Source of the DNA: Labia minor
Taxonomy: Eukaryota > Arthropoda > Insecta > Dermaptera > Spongiphoridae
DNA length: 64,000 nucleotides
Direction: 5' to 3'
Assembly: GCA_963082975.1 (NCBI GenBank)
Contig: OY720350.1
Coordinates: 18,942,910-19,006,909 of the forward strand
Below are positions 10,816 to 24,600 of the stretch, one piece after another. Each line of letters opens with the position of its first letter. Within the stretch, counting starts at the first letter, position 1. Position numbers and translations under genes: made by a program. The notes below the pieces were generated by a model. It had not been told where the DNA came from and searched no databases. It was given only the letters and a program-made list of their open reading frames with translations.

Positions 10816-11247
10816 GTATAAAAAATTATTAAATTCGATAAAGTAGTTCAACCATCACATCAAAATTTATAAACCATCACATTTATAAATTAAATATTAA
10901 TTTGAAAATTCAATTTATATTAATAATAATTAAATAAGTTATTAAAATTTTTTCTAATTTAAATATTATGTATATACCGATATACATAATTAATTTTTTT
11001 TTTAAATAAATTATAGATATTAATCAAAAATGTTATTTGTGTGCATTATTTATAAATATATTAAATTATGTTAACATGTTAATAATTTAAATATTAAATC
11101 GAAATCTATAATAAAATATTTGTTTCAATTCAATTCAAAATTTTCTAACAAATTTCTGGCTCACTTAAGTTAAATTTTGGCCCGAATTATCTAACATTTT
11201 GGAAAAATAAAAAAAATGTTTCATGAGTTGAAATAAAATAGAAGTGA

Positions 11248-11529
11248 GTTATCACCAGTGGTGTATTGGGAGGGGAACGCGGGGGAACGACGTTCCCTTA
11301 ACTTTTTTCAAAACCGCAACGCGTTCCAGTACTTTTTCATGTCCCGACAACTCCCACTTAAATCTACTGTTAGAATTTCTTTTTTGTGTTTGTTAATATT
11401 TTGTTTAGTAAGAATATAGAAAAAATAAAAACTTATATGGAAAAAATAGTTTGCTGAAAATAGGACTTTGTTTTGCTCCTACTATGCGTTCCCTTACTTT
11501 TTATTTTACCAATCATCACTGGTTATCAC
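11248..11529. mobile_element. hAT-type MITE with intact 8-bp target duplication
   Basis: The element at 11256-11521 begins CAGTGGTGTATTGGG and ends with an inverted match, CATCACTG, flanked on both sides by GTTATCAC. It is 266 bp, non-coding, and of a different end family from the element at 8922. Confidence 0.82.
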
Positions 11530-12529
11530 TCAAAGAATCATAGATATCATCGGTAGATGACATGGAAAATTCAAAAAAATACATATTTAATATTTCAGGA
11601 GAAATAAGATATGAATAATGTATTTAATAAATGTATTATTCAGTTTTATTTTTTATAAGTTTTCTATTGATCTTATGTTAATAAAAAAGTATATTAAATT
11701 AATAAATTCAAAATATTTGAATTTGTAATTTTCTTTAATTCACTTAATGAATCAAATTTCATTTGAATAGCGAATTTTTAGCTAATTTATATAATAATTA
11801 AATACAATATAATATTTTGGTATGTCTTATAAAACTTAATAATTTTCTGTTGGGTTAATGAAGTAATTATAATGAATAAAAAATTCAAGTATTTTGACGC
11901 GTTTGTTTAGAGTGAATTTCTTCCTGATGCTATTTAGCATCAGCATCGACTGACGTTTACCATGCAACAAAAATGGCGGCAATAATTTAGCGGTAAAAAA
12001 AAGTAATTAATTATTCACATGGCCCACCCTGTAAATTCTATACACAGGCCATCAATTCTATAAACTACTTATTGCAAACAGTTGTATTTTGTTTTTAAAT
12101 ATGAGTAAATATAAATAATACAACAAATTGAATTTAGTTGGGCAAATTTTTGAAATTTGAAATAAATCCAGACCAAATATTATGCAACTAATAAAATTTT
12201 TCAATTACATTCTCCATGAATAAAATATATATCAATACTTATATCAAATAAATAAATGCCGCATTCTATATATTTAAATGTTAAATTCGATATTATTATT
12301 TATGACATGAAAGCATTAAATTAATGTTTAATGGCACTCATAAATTATCTATTAATCAAAACGAAAAATTATTATTTGTTTATGAATTTTATACCTATAT
12401 CAAAAACAAATTTATTTTAAACAATATTACATCTGCTGGATTCGCTTAACGAAATAACATAATTATTTTGAGAAGAAGAAAAAGATGGTAAATTATCTTT
12501 TTTTACTATACATATCTTATTTCTTGTTC

Positions 12530-12853
12530 ATTTAATACAGCGGTCGGGGAACCGGGGTAAATTACCCCAAATGGGGTAAAAAAGAAATTTTTTGGGGTAA
12601 AAATGAAACTTTTGTGAGTAAAAAGTATATATTTTTAATTTGCTATTTTATAAACCTGTTAGTATTTTTACAAATTAAATTTTTAGTTATTGTTTTCTTT
12701 TCAAAATTATCATGGAGGGCTACAATAGGAAAGATGCTAAAAAGAGGCGATTTCGTTTTTTGTTTTTTGCTCTTCGCCATGGGGTAATATCAACTTACAC
12801 AAAAATATTTTGGGTTAATGATTAAAAAAGTTCCCCGACCCGCTGATTTAATA
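12530..12853. mobile_element. hAT-type MITE with intact 8-bp target duplication
   Basis: The ends CAGCGGTCGGGGAAC and GTTCCCCGACCCGCTG (12538-12845) are inverted, and ATTTAATA is duplicated on both sides. The interior is rich in GGGGTAAA-type motifs. It is 308 bp with no coding capacity. Confidence 0.85.
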
Positions 12854-13116
12854 TAATGACCTTGTTTCTTATATTTTAGTTGTTTTTAGAAATAGTCATT
12901 ATTTTAAAATTTGTTTTTATTTACTTTCATTTATTTTATTAAAGTTTATTTATAAATTTAAGACACGAATATGTTCACCAATCTTCACTACACTTGATTT
13001 GTTATTGAAGCCGTTATTATATAATTTTAAATAGTTTGCTTTTTTATAATTTCATGTAAAAATAAATCGGGAAATGTAATGATTTGTTCTTATGTCTTTC
13101 TTCTCTTTTTACTATC

Positions 13117-13291
13117 TCGCCGAGCAGTGGCGGATTAAAGGTCCAGAGCGCCCTAGGCAATCACTTTATCGGCGCCCCTGTATCGGCCATAAATGCCCAT
13201 CATAATACTATAAATTTTAAAAATTCTGAGCTCGCGCGCCCCTAGGCACGTGCCTAGTTTGCCTTACGGATAATCCGCCTCTGTCGCCGAG
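13117..13291. mobile_element. hAT-type MITE with intact 8-bp target duplication
   Basis: CAGTGGCGGATTA and TAATCCGCCTCTG are inverted ends of a 159-bp element (13125-13283), flanked by TCGCCGAG on both sides. The interior has GCGCCC and CCTAGGCA repeats. It is compact and non-coding. Confidence 0.85.
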
Positions 13292-14429
13292 TGGAATCGA
13301 CTAATGCCTATATGAGGTAAAGAGACTTATTTCATCAAAAATATTATTGAAGAATATCAAAATTAAAATCTATAAAAACTTTTTTTTTCGATTGGCGTGA
13401 GTCATGAATCATGACTATCAAGTATGATAATAAATTCAGGGAGCTAAAATTTAAGTACAGAGAATAGATTGGCGAGAAGTTAGTTATAGAGAAACCAATT
13501 GGGTAACAGGTGGGGAGAGTAAGAACATAAGGGCAGACAAGGGATTGGGAAAGAGTAAAGGAATGTGGTTGATGCGGCTAACAACTTTTTATTTCACAAT
13601 CAGTATTCACCACAAAGATAGATAATAGAACAAATTGACTTGAGACAACTATTTGAAGGCCTAATAGAACCTAACCTTTAATTTGAATAGAAATGCTTTA
13701 GTTTTACATATTAAATTTAGTTTTTTTAATATAATTCAGTCACATTTAAAAATATATCTTTGTAAAAAACTATTTTTAGTTTATTTTCATTTATTACGAT
13801 AAAATTAATATATAGGTAGATTAAGGTCATCAACCGTCCTCCCTTTGTAAGCTCTGTCCTCCTTTTGTAAGTGTCCTCCTAACTGTCATCCTTTTTATGT
13901 GTCCGGTTTTTTGAAATATTTAGGGCATTTAAAAAAAAGGTCAAACGTTTTCTGGACTAAGCTTTTTTCAATATGGTTCTTAAAAAAAGGTAAAATGTTC
14001 AGACTTATAGTGTTTTCAAAAAATGGTCAACTTAGGTATATGGCATATTTGATCCGAAGAGAGGTGGATTAAAAAAAAACAGTAATAGTCTAAACGTCTA
14101 TAGAACTATATCTTTTAGATAATAGAGAGTGAAAAGAATAAAAAGTAAAAATAAATAAACAATTTGTAACTTTTGAAAGTATTTACTTTTAGATTTTTAT
14201 GAAATCAAATTAATTTCAAAAATGAATAATGATTTATTAGAAAGAGCTTTTTTGTTTAAAAAAATGTTGGAAAAATTTGTTTTAAAATGGTAAGACAAAA
14301 AGTAATTTCAAATATTTGAATATTAATTAGTATATATATATACTTATTGCTAAATATTATTTTTAAATTGAAAAATAAAATATACTTCTTTATATATATA
14401 TATATTTATTTATAAATCTATATATACCA

Positions 14430-15266
14430 ATATATAGACGACTTAAATATAATAGGAGATTCGGAAATTACAATTAAAGATAGCATAGAAAAATTAATCG
14501 AGGCAGGAAAAGAGGTGGGGCTTAAAATTAATAGTGATAAGACAAAATATTTAGTAACAGAGAGGAACAGTATTAACATACAAAGTCTTGACATACAAAA
14601 CATAGAATTTGAAAATGTAGAAAAATTTAAATACTTAGGTTCTGTAATCACGATAATAATATTCGAGAAGAATTTATAATAAATCGACGTTGAAATCAGA
14701 TAATGCGTGTTATCATGCAGTAAATCTCGTTAAAATTATTATCAAAGAACTCAAATTTAAAAATATAAAACAATTGCCGGTTGTATTATCAGGGTGTGAG
14801 GCATGGTCTATGACCCTGGAAGATGAGGGTAGATTTAGAGTATTTGAGAATAAAATTCTTTGCAGAATTTATAGGCCAAAGGAAGATGCGGACTGTATAA
14901 CAAGGAATTGCATGACCTCTATGCATCTCCAGATATAGTTTGAATTATCAAATCGATGGGCAGGGCACGTGGCTAGAATAGGAGAGGAAAGAATGGCGAA
15001 AAATATGTTGGTGGGGAGAGATGTTGCATGACCTTTATGCTTCTCTAAACATTTTAGGGTTATAAAAACGAGAAGGTTGCGATAGGCAGGGCACATGACT
15101 AGAATGGGAGAGGAAAAAGATATTGGTGGGGTCGATTGGTAAACGTCCGTTTGGAAGATCAAGGACGCGGTGGATCGACAATGTAGGAGTTGAATGGGTG
15201 TAGCTCAGGATAGGGACACTTGGAGAAATGTGTCCAAGAACTTTCGAGTTTCGTAGAGCCACAGAT
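14430..15266 (+). pseudogene. decayed non-LTR retrotransposon reverse transcriptase (3' part)
   Basis: The plus strand reads YIDDLNIIGDSEITIKDSIE, containing the catalytic YxDD of reverse transcriptase, then GLKINSDKTKYLV and FKYLGSVIT. After a frameshift come CEAWSMTLEDEGRFRVFE and the RWAGHVAR-like segment usual at the 3' end of such elements. The downstream half contains a partial duplication of the AGGGCA(C/G)-rich segment. Several stops and frameshifts make it inactive. The upstream reverse transcriptase is missing (5' truncation). Confidence 0.75.
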
Positions 15267-15290
15267 ATATATATATATATATATATAAAT
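15262..15290. repeat. (TA)n microsatellite
   Basis: A run of about 14 AT dinucleotides directly following the 3' end of the non-LTR fragment. It may have grown from the element's tail. Confidence 0.7.
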
Positions 15291-15416
15291 ATAGAAGATA
15301 TATAAATATATACATATTGTATATTTTTATTTCAATAAAAATAAAAAATTTTAAATTAAAGAGAGGTATTAAAGATAGGCTTTAACTTTTATTAATTTAT
15401 TTGTTCTTTAAAATAA

Positions 15417-15849
15417 TACGAGGGTGGCCTGAAAAGTTTCCGATCTGACCAAGAAAAACGATGTTTTTCAATTTTTTTTTTTGTTTTATTTTTCAAAATT
15501 CAAGATAGCTGAGACCTGTACGATGTCAGCTGAACGTGTGCGAAATATTTTGCAAAATCATATGAATATGGAAAGCTGTGTGCAACGTGGGTGCCGCATT
15601 TCCTAACGTTAGACCAAAAATTGCTTCGAAAAATCATTTCTAACGACAATTTGGCGCTGTAGGCGTAATCCAAAGGAATTTTTGCGTCGATTCATAACTG
15701 TTGATGAGACTTAAATTAAATTAATTAGAGCACCGTTATGAGAAATGTATCAGTGTTGATGGAGATTATGTTGAAAAATATAGCAAGAAAAAAATTGAAA
15801 AAAATCGTTTTTGTTGGTCAGGTCGGAAACTTTTCAGGCCACCCTCGTA
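15417..15849 (+). mobile_element. internally deleted mariner element
   Basis: Near-perfect inverted ends CGAGGGTGGCCTGAAAAGT and ACTTTTCAGGCCACCCTCG (15419-15847) are flanked by TA on each side. The inside holds pieces of a mariner transposase: a GAAFPNVRPK-like segment corresponding to the WVPH.LT..QK region, and a FLRRFIT.DET-like segment, both frameshifted. At 429 bp it is a non-autonomous relic, but the well-kept ends suggest recent mobility. Confidence 0.85.
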
Positions 15850-16435
15850 TATATAGTAATTTACTAATCATTAAGATTTAACTAAATTATTTATTTTTTT
15901 AAAAAAAGAAACTTTGGAAAATGTTATAAGAACAAAATTAAAATAAAACTCAGTAATATATTTCAAAATCAATTTCTCTATTATAATCTCTTGACATTTT
16001 CATCAATATTCTAATTGAAAAACAAAATTATTTTAAAGTAATAATATACATATATAATTTCAAGAAAATCTAGTTGATTCTACGATTCCATTCATAGTGA
16101 TTACACTTTTTAATATATTTATAAATTAATCCTTTTTAAACTTATATCTATTTATAAGATATATCATTTATAAAAAATTAAAGTTTTTTTTTCAAATATT
16201 TATTATAATTTTGAAATGATTAAATAACATTAAATTAAGAAAAAAAGGTCTAATTTTTGAGTTGTCAATTCTTCGCGCTTAAGATAAACTAAAAAGTCCC
16301 TAAACATGTTACCACCTAAAAGATAGAAAAAAAGTTAAAAATTAATTAATTAATTATTAAAATTTAAAGTAATTATCAAATTAAAACATTTTATAAGTTA
16401 AATTAATTGTTTTTTAATAAGATATCTTATTCTTT
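15850..16435. other. intergenic AT-rich stretch upstream of INO80
   Basis: No terminal repeats or coding remnants seen. The INO80 promoter is likely to lie between here and 17499, but no core element can be called. Confidence 0.4.
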
Positions 16436-16630
16436 TTGTTAAATAAAGAAATGTCGAGTACACAAATAATGATGGCGCGGTGCCATCTGCCTCAATCAAA
16501 TAGCGACATGAGTCGCTTTTTCTTTGAGGCTACAACAAATTTGTTATATCGACAACAAGCCTTTCTAAATATATATGATTCTCTCAAGTGGAAATGTGAC
16601 AGATCACAGTTCTCTCTAACTTATTTTTCG
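16436..16630 (+). other. possible non-coding first exon of INO80
   Basis: A stretch of less AT-rich sequence upstream of the first INO80 coding exon, ending in a good donor (TTTTTCG followed by GTGAGT). Joining it to the acceptor at 17499 would place it in the 5'UTR, since its open frame does not match the MAQEN frame. RNA evidence is absent, so this is only a candidate. Confidence 0.3.
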
Positions 16631-17506
16631 GTGAGTAGGAACATCACAAGGGCTCTTTTTTTGAAATCTATACCCTTGGATACATAGAAATGTAATATAA
16701 TTTACATGCCACTATTTATAAATGAGCTTAAAAAAAATGATTGGAACATTTCTTTTTTAAGTTCAACTTCCAATTGGGGTTAGAATAACAAATCAATTAA
16801 TTAAATTTCATTCATTTTTTTTATAATTTTAGGCAAATGTTTTGACATGGATATAAAATCTATTATTGATTAATAACAGAATATCATTGTTTTCATCTAC
16901 AAATTATTTTTTAAATTTATTTTTGACAGCTTTACTATCTGATATTTTTAGAACAACAAAAAGATAAAAAGGAACAATTTATAAATTTATTTAAATATTT
17001 ATTTTTAAATGAGAATTTTTAGCATTCTTTTCAAATATACTTCGTACTTATTATTTTTCAAAATTAAATCACTTGTAAATTGTATTGTATCCATGTATTT
17101 CAATATTATATAATTTAATTTTTATCTTTGGCGTATCATTTTATAAAAATGGATTTTCTATTTAATAGAATTTATTATTTTTCTTTCATTTAATTTATTT
17201 TCTTCTGAACTTAAAAAGATCCTTTTATATTGAGATCAATTTTGGATACATAAAATATCTTATGATAAGTGCAGCTTGTCTTGAGAAATATTCACTAGAG
17301 AATAATTTTATAATTATAAGTGTGTTTAATCTATAATAATTTATTCCTTTATTACTGGATCAAAAATATAGCTTTATTTTGTGCAAATTAGAGGTATTTT
17401 TTATATTTCCTTCCATTACTTATTCTTAGAGAGTAAAGGATTATTAAGCAAAATTCATTATACTTTTCAAAATAATCTAATATTTTCAAAATATTCTAGA
17501 TGTGCA

Positions 17507-18666
17507 ATGGCACAAGAAAATAATATGGGGCACAGATTGGAATTAGCAAAGCCTCTACATCTCCAGCAATTGGAGAGAAGCCTGGATGTAGAACCTTTCA
17601 TTTCTTACGCCGAACAAATCTTCAACACCAATTTAAGGTAAAAACGGATGATATTTTAATTTTATTCCAACTTTTGATGTATTAAATTAATAAATCATTT
17701 TATTATCATCATATAATATATCTGTTATTATAGTGATGTTATTTATAGTGATGATGAAGTTTCGACTGGTTCCGAATCTGATATACCAAATAATAATGAC
17801 ATTGACCATACCAAAGGGAAAAAAATCATTAATGGAATTTCTACTACCAAAGATGGTAAAATACAATTTTTATTATATATTTTACTTCATAATTTTAATG
17901 TTATATTTCCACTCACAGAGCGACAATCAGATAAGATGCGATTATATAATTTCGATAATGTGAAAAAAGATAGAAGATGGCTAAAAACTATTTTAATAAG
18001 TGACTCTTCAGGATCATCAAGTGATTCAGAAGAACTTGAAGGAGATATTATTACAGAACAAGATTTTCAAGAAATGTTAAAATTTCATCTTATTAAAAAA
18101 AAATATTCACAAAAATATTATAATAATCATGAGGTATATAATTATTTTAATATTTAAGTCTATATATATATATATATATATGGATATTATATAAATATAT
18201 ATATATTTTTACGTATATATATATATATATATGTATAATAGTAATTGTTGTAACTATATCAATTTTAATGCTTTATTATTAATAATATTTTTACTTTCAT
18301 ATATTGAATTATTTAAAAATTTGTTTTTAAAATAAAATATTAAATATTTGAATCTTTTTTAATTTTTCTCTTATCATCTATCTTCTATTAATATCATATT
18401 GATCATTAGACTTATGTTGAAGAAATTTAACTTAATTTCATTAAAAATATTTAATAAACTAGTTTTATTAATTTTTATATTTTAATTTACAGAATGCTCA
18501 ATATCAATATTATGGTGCTGGACTTCTTTCTAATTATGACAAATTTCCAGAACATCAAAAATTAATTGTTGGTTCAAAAAAGAAAAAAAAAGAAAAAAAA
18601 TTAGAAAAGAAAAATAAAAAAGCAAAGAAACCTAAAGAAAAAATTCGTAACGATGAAAATTCATCT
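17507..18666 (+). CDS. INO80: INO80 exons 1-4: N-terminal region
   Basis: The start ATG at 17507 lies eight bases after a CTAG acceptor, and the product begins [20 protein letters not shown], matching the ELAKPLYLQ start of animal INO80. Exon 2 gives an acidic [11 protein letters not shown] segment. Exon 3 gives [20 protein letters not shown] followed by a serine/acidic stretch. Exon 4 gives [13 protein letters not shown] and then a long lysine-rich tract. This part of INO80 is poorly conserved between phyla, so the identifiable motifs are good support. The exon 4 donor (GTAGGT at 18667) is the only one that keeps phase. Confidence 0.9.
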
Positions 18667-21600
18667 GTAGGTATACTAATAAAGTAATCTACTCGACTAT
18701 AACTGTGATATTAAATTTAAAAATCAAATGAGAAATTAGCTAAAACAATTCGACTAATCACTAAAAATATTGTACTTTCAATATTCCTTCCAATCATGTG
18801 ATATACATTGTAAATTAGTGATTTTTAATGATCTATATATGTCTATAATACAATTTGTATAAGAAATTCAATTTTTTTTTTTAGAAGCATAAAATTATAT
18901 CCTTAGATATAATATATATATATTACTATCAGATTTATCAGGGATATATAATCACGTATTTTTGTGAGATTGTTTTCTCGACGTTTCGGCACCCATTTTG
19001 GCGCCATTTTCAAGAGATTATTTAGATGGGAATATTTTTGGGATTCTGGGAGTTAGTCTGTGTGACCAAAGGTTAATATCGGGATTTTGTGAGTACAAAA
19101 TCACCCAAAAACCAACCAACCCACCCAACCTATCAACCCAAAATCCCGATATTAACCCTTGGTCACACAGACTAAGACCCAGAATCCCAAAAATATTCCC
19201 ATCTAAATAATCTCTTAAAAATGGGGCCAAAATGGGTGCCGAAACGTCGAGAAAATAATCCCACAAAAATAAGTGATTATATCCGTGATAAATCTGATAG
19301 TAATAATAACAATAACATTCACGGAATTCTAAACCTACATATATATATGTGTTCACTTCTTAAATACATTTAACAAAGATTTTTATAAAAATATATTTTA
19401 TGCACATTTATTTATTATTTGATTTTGTATATTTTTTATTTCTAGTCTTTTTGAAAAAAAAAATAATTAATTATTTATATATTTTTTAATTGTAATTTTA
19501 TTTTTTTACAAATTTTTTTTTATAAACTATTTCAATAATATAAATAGTTAATTATTAATTTTATATAATTAGTATAGTTTCTAAAATAAAAGTTGATCTT
19601 TCTAAAATTTTTATTTTTTAAATTTAAATTTTATTTTCCATAAATTTAGTCTTTTATGCCTGCTCCTCCTTCAAATCTAAAAACAACTGTGAAATCTCCA
19701 ACATCTCCACGACATCAAGATCCTGATCTTGAAGATTTTGAATTTGAAGAAAAATTAAGAAATATCAAGGAGGAAGATGACCCTGATAATATTATGGCTC
19801 CGCCATCTTCCAGTAACAGCAATTCACAGAAATTTCGTCCAAGTAAACGTCGATCTCAACCAAATAAAAACCCAGAAGTGATGGCAATGAAGAGGAAAAA
19901 AATCTGGGTGATGATGGCTAAAAAAGAATTAGGCAAAGTTCAAAGAGCACGTTTAAATAACCATAAAGAAATGTTAACAAATACAAAACGTATGGCTACA
20001 TTATGTATGAAATTCTGGAGACAAAAAGCTATGCAGGTAATTTTTTAATTATATAAACAAATGAAATGTTTATTAAAAAATTATACTCACCATCATATAT
20101 TTTGTAACTTCATTTTAATTATATTTAAAGAATTTCTATCTTTTGCTTATTATTTATTAATGAATTATCTATAATTAAATTAAAATAATTGCTTTTTCTT
20201 AAAATTTTATCATTAATTTTTTTTAGTCTCAAAAAAATATGAAAGAAGTAATCTGGCGGTCCAAACGACTTACGAGGGAAATGCAATCTTATTGGAAACG
20301 ATACGATAGAGTAGAAAGAGAAACGAGAAGAAGACAAGAAAAAGAAGCCGAGGAACAAAGAAAACTTGACGGCGAAATGATGGAAGCAAAACGTCAACAA
20401 CGCAAATTAAATTTCTTAATTACACAAACAGAATTATATGCCCATTTTATGAGTAAGAAACTTGGAAAAGCAAATCAAGAAGAACAACTTCGAATATTAA
20501 AACAACTCGAAGAAGAGAAAATACCTCGCCTAGCCACTATCGATGATTATGATAGGTATGCTATTTTAAATTTATTCAATTTTATATAAAACAATCAAAC
20601 TTTGGTTATCTATAAGTAATTATTATTGAATTTAATATTTTAGTGAAAAAATGAAGGAGCAAGTACAACGTAACGTTGAATTAGCAATTAAGGATGAAGA
20701 AACGCGCTCTCAGCAATATCGACACAGTCAAGATCTAGTGGATGATTTTAAATTAACCGAAACTAGTATAAGTTGTGAGGATGAAAGACCACAACCAAAA
20801 ATTTTTAAAGGAACGTTAAAACACTATCAATTAAAAGGAGTTAATTGGCTTGCAAATCTTTATGACCAGGTCAATATTTTTTTTTTTTCAAATTTCATTA
20901 TATTTAATTTATTCTTTTTTAAACAATATTTTATAATTTATAGGGTATCAATGGAATATTGGCTGATGAAATGGGTTTAGGAAAAACCGTGCAATCCATC
21001 GCCTTTTTATGTCATATAGCTGAAAAATATGGTAAAATATTTTTAATAAAATTAATATTGACATTAAATAAAAAATTCTTCATTAATTTCTTATTAAATA
21101 TTTTGTCTTTATCTGCAATTTCGAAAATTATTTCTTGTACTAAAAAATCTTACCTCATCAAAAACTATAAATGATTATTAATTTAAAGTTAATATTCATA
21201 CTAATTTCTTAATTTATACCATTTTTTTAAACAATCCTAAATTAATCATATCCTTTGGTGTCTAGTAATCTACTTACACTCTTTAAATTAATTAGAATAT
21301 TTTCTCGTTAGAAATTTATATCTACTTATTTAATTTTAGCTACCCATCTAAAAAAAATTATTTTGTTTTTTTTTTTAGATACTTGGGGACCTTTTTTAAT
21401 TATTTCACCTGCCTCAACGTTACACAATTGGCAACAAGAAATGACTAGATTTGTACCCGATTTTAAAATTGTTCCATATTGGGGAAGCCCTCAAGTAATT
21501 ATTTTAATTTATAAATTCTTTTTGTATTTATTTTTGATTTATTTATATTCAATAATCTGATTATTTATTTTAAGGAAAGGAGAATTCTTCGACAATTCTG

Positions 21601-24600
21601 GGATATGAAGAATCTTCATACAAAGGATGCAAGCTTTCATGCTGTTATTACCAGTTATCAACTTGTGATAACTGATATCAAATATTTTAATCGTATAAAA
21701 TGGCAATATCTAGTCTTAGATGAAGCACAAGCTTTGAAAAGCACCAGCAGGTATATTAAAATAGTTTTTTTTTTATTTTACTCTGACAATCCATAAATGT
21801 ATGAGTGACTATACTATATACAGAGATTGATTTATAGATGAACTCTCTGTTATTATGAATTGAATATATTGAAAATATTTTATTGTTTTGTTTGATTTGT
21901 TAATCATAATAATTACGACCCTTCAAGAATGCAATTTTTAAATACATTTTTCTCTTCTTTTTATACCAGAATTCAATTTTCTATTTTCTAATTAAAGTTA
22001 ACTAAAGAAAATTTCTACTTGAGATAAAATTTAGAATTTAGCATGATTATCTATTAGTAGAATGAATATGGTTGTTCTGAGTTCACTAATGTCACTCAGA
22101 TTCTCTTAAATCAAAATCAAAAATTTTAATAGGGATATTTTTAAACTGTATTTTTTTGCTATGTGTAATTAAGCATTTTTTATATCTCCTTTCATTCAAA
22201 TATGCCGAACACTCTTCCTTGTCACCAACAATTCGGAAAAAATATTTAACCTTGTGCAAATATGTTCTTATTTAATATTGAAATTTTTATTTATCTATGG
22301 AATGTTTCAGTGTGCGATGGAAGATGCTTCTTGGATTTAGTTGTCGTAATCGGTTACTTTTATCTGGAACACCTATACAAAATAGTATGGCAGAATTGTG
22401 GGCCCTACTCCATTTTATAATGCCTACACTCTTCGATTCTCACGACGAATTTAATGAATGGTTTAGCAAGGATATTGAGAGTCATGCTGAAAATAAAACT
22501 GGAATAGATGAAAGTTTGTATTACAGATATCTTATATATTCATTATCTATTTGATAGTAAATAATACATTCATTATTTTTCTTCATTTTCACTTATTCAA
22601 TTGTTATTTTGTTTACAGAACATCTCTCCCGATTACATATGATTCTCAAACCTTTTATGTTGCGTAGAATTAAAAAAGACGTTGAAAATGAACTCTCAGA
22701 TAAAATCGAAGTAATGGTATATTGTCCATTAACTACTCGGCAACAATTACTTTACGCCGCTTTGAAAAAGAAAATTCGTATAGAAGATTTATTGTATAGT
22801 GGTTCTCAATCTTCCCAATCAGTTACTAGTAGTTTAATGAATCTGGTTATGCAATTTAGAAAGGTAATTTTTTTTTTCAATCGAATATGTAAAAGACTCA
22901 GTGCGTTAATTCATTTTCTTATTTGATTTATTTTTATATCTTTTCACTGATATTTAATCCCTTAAGGATTCTTGTGAACTCTATCTAAAACTAATTAATA
23001 ATTCAGAAACAAAATTACATTTATACATTGTTAAAAACACTACAATCTCTGACGTTTATCTTTTAATTATTGTCTAACTATATAGATTTATTTCAAATCT
23101 TATGCTATTGTTCAAGATTTTTATATACATTTTTAAACAAATTAACCAATTACTTGTGTTTTATTTAAAAAATGAGGGTTAGTAATTTTTCTTATCTTGG
23201 ATAAATGATTACATATAATATTTCATCTTTTTGAGACTACATTTTGTTATATTTGATGAAAAAAATAGCTCTTAAGATAAGATAAAAGACAAATATTCTT
23301 TACATAAAAGCTTTTTTAAGTTTGAAAAGAGATTTTAAAGGTATATTTATTTGCCAGAGACAGACACATCAATGATATTGCTAAAAATAAACTATTATTT
23401 GACATCTACCTAAAGTTATAAATAATAAATAGATTTTATAATTGAATGATTATTATTCTAGGTCTGTAATCATCCTGAACTTTTTGAACGTAGAGAACCA
23501 AAATCTCCTTGGTTCATGAAGCCACCTGAATATTTGTTACCTCAACTAATATTTGAAGAAATGTTTAAGCCTCGTGGTTTTAATACTTTAGCTCATATTT
23601 TGTATAATAAATTTTCTATTTTCGCTACAGAATATATTCACCGTTCTCTTTTCCCTAAAGATAATCAAAATGATACTGGTAAATAATATATATATTTCAT
23701 TTATTTATTTGATATAGTTCTATAAATTATATAAAACTTTAATGTTGTTGTTTTTTTAATTTTATTTTTAGCATCAAATTGTTTTGCTTTTTCTCGATTC
23801 TTTAATCTTACTCCGGAGGTGATTTCTTCTGTTTCTCGTCAAAATCTTTTTCATCTGTGAGTGTTGAAAATCAAGGTATCATTAGATGATATAGATACAC
23901 TAGTCGGATATCAAATAACTTATCTGAGTAGTTGTATTATTTAATATCAACTAATCATATATAAATTGTTTTTTACAAATTAATTCACCATCAAGAAGAA
24001 TAAATGATTGATGCGCAATTTTATTTTAATATCTTAATAATATTTTACTTTATATATATTTATACATAATTTATTAGATGCCAGATATATTGAAAATTAT
24101 TTTTTAAACAGAAAAATCATTTATTCTTATTAAAAATAAATATTTATTTTATTCATTTAATAATTTCTCTTTTATACTTTTTATAGATTATGCTATTTTG
24201 TTTATGAATATCTTCATCAACATATTGTTTATCATTTGGACCTATTTCATGGAGATGAAACTCTCTCAGAAACATCAACAGGATCCTCATGGAGATCCAG
24301 GCATTTATTACAACTTTCATGCCGAAAATCTCTCTCTCCATTTTCTACAACTAATAGTCCTGTTCTCTCAGAATTAGTATTTGTGCGATATCGACCATTA
24401 TTTTATTCTCATATATCACGTATTCACCATTCAATACCAGAAACTCTTGAACATCGAATTTTGAGAAGTAGAAGAATTACTACCAAAATTAAAATTGAAC
24501 CTACCTCTCCAAAGGTAACATTTACTAGTATATTTATTAAAATATTATATATATCCTTCCAGATTAGAATTTGCAAAAAACCGCAGAAATTAACATAGCA

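Noticed and set aside
18979-19020. Active hammerhead ribozyme
   Set aside because: GAAAC-GTC and a stem II can be drawn, but the required CTGANGA is degenerate, so activity is not supported.
23857-24000. TGATGA/CTGAG-like boxes in INO80 intron 14 as another C/D snoRNA
   Set aside because: The C box does not match RUGAUGA, there is no closing stem, and no rRNA complementarity was seen.
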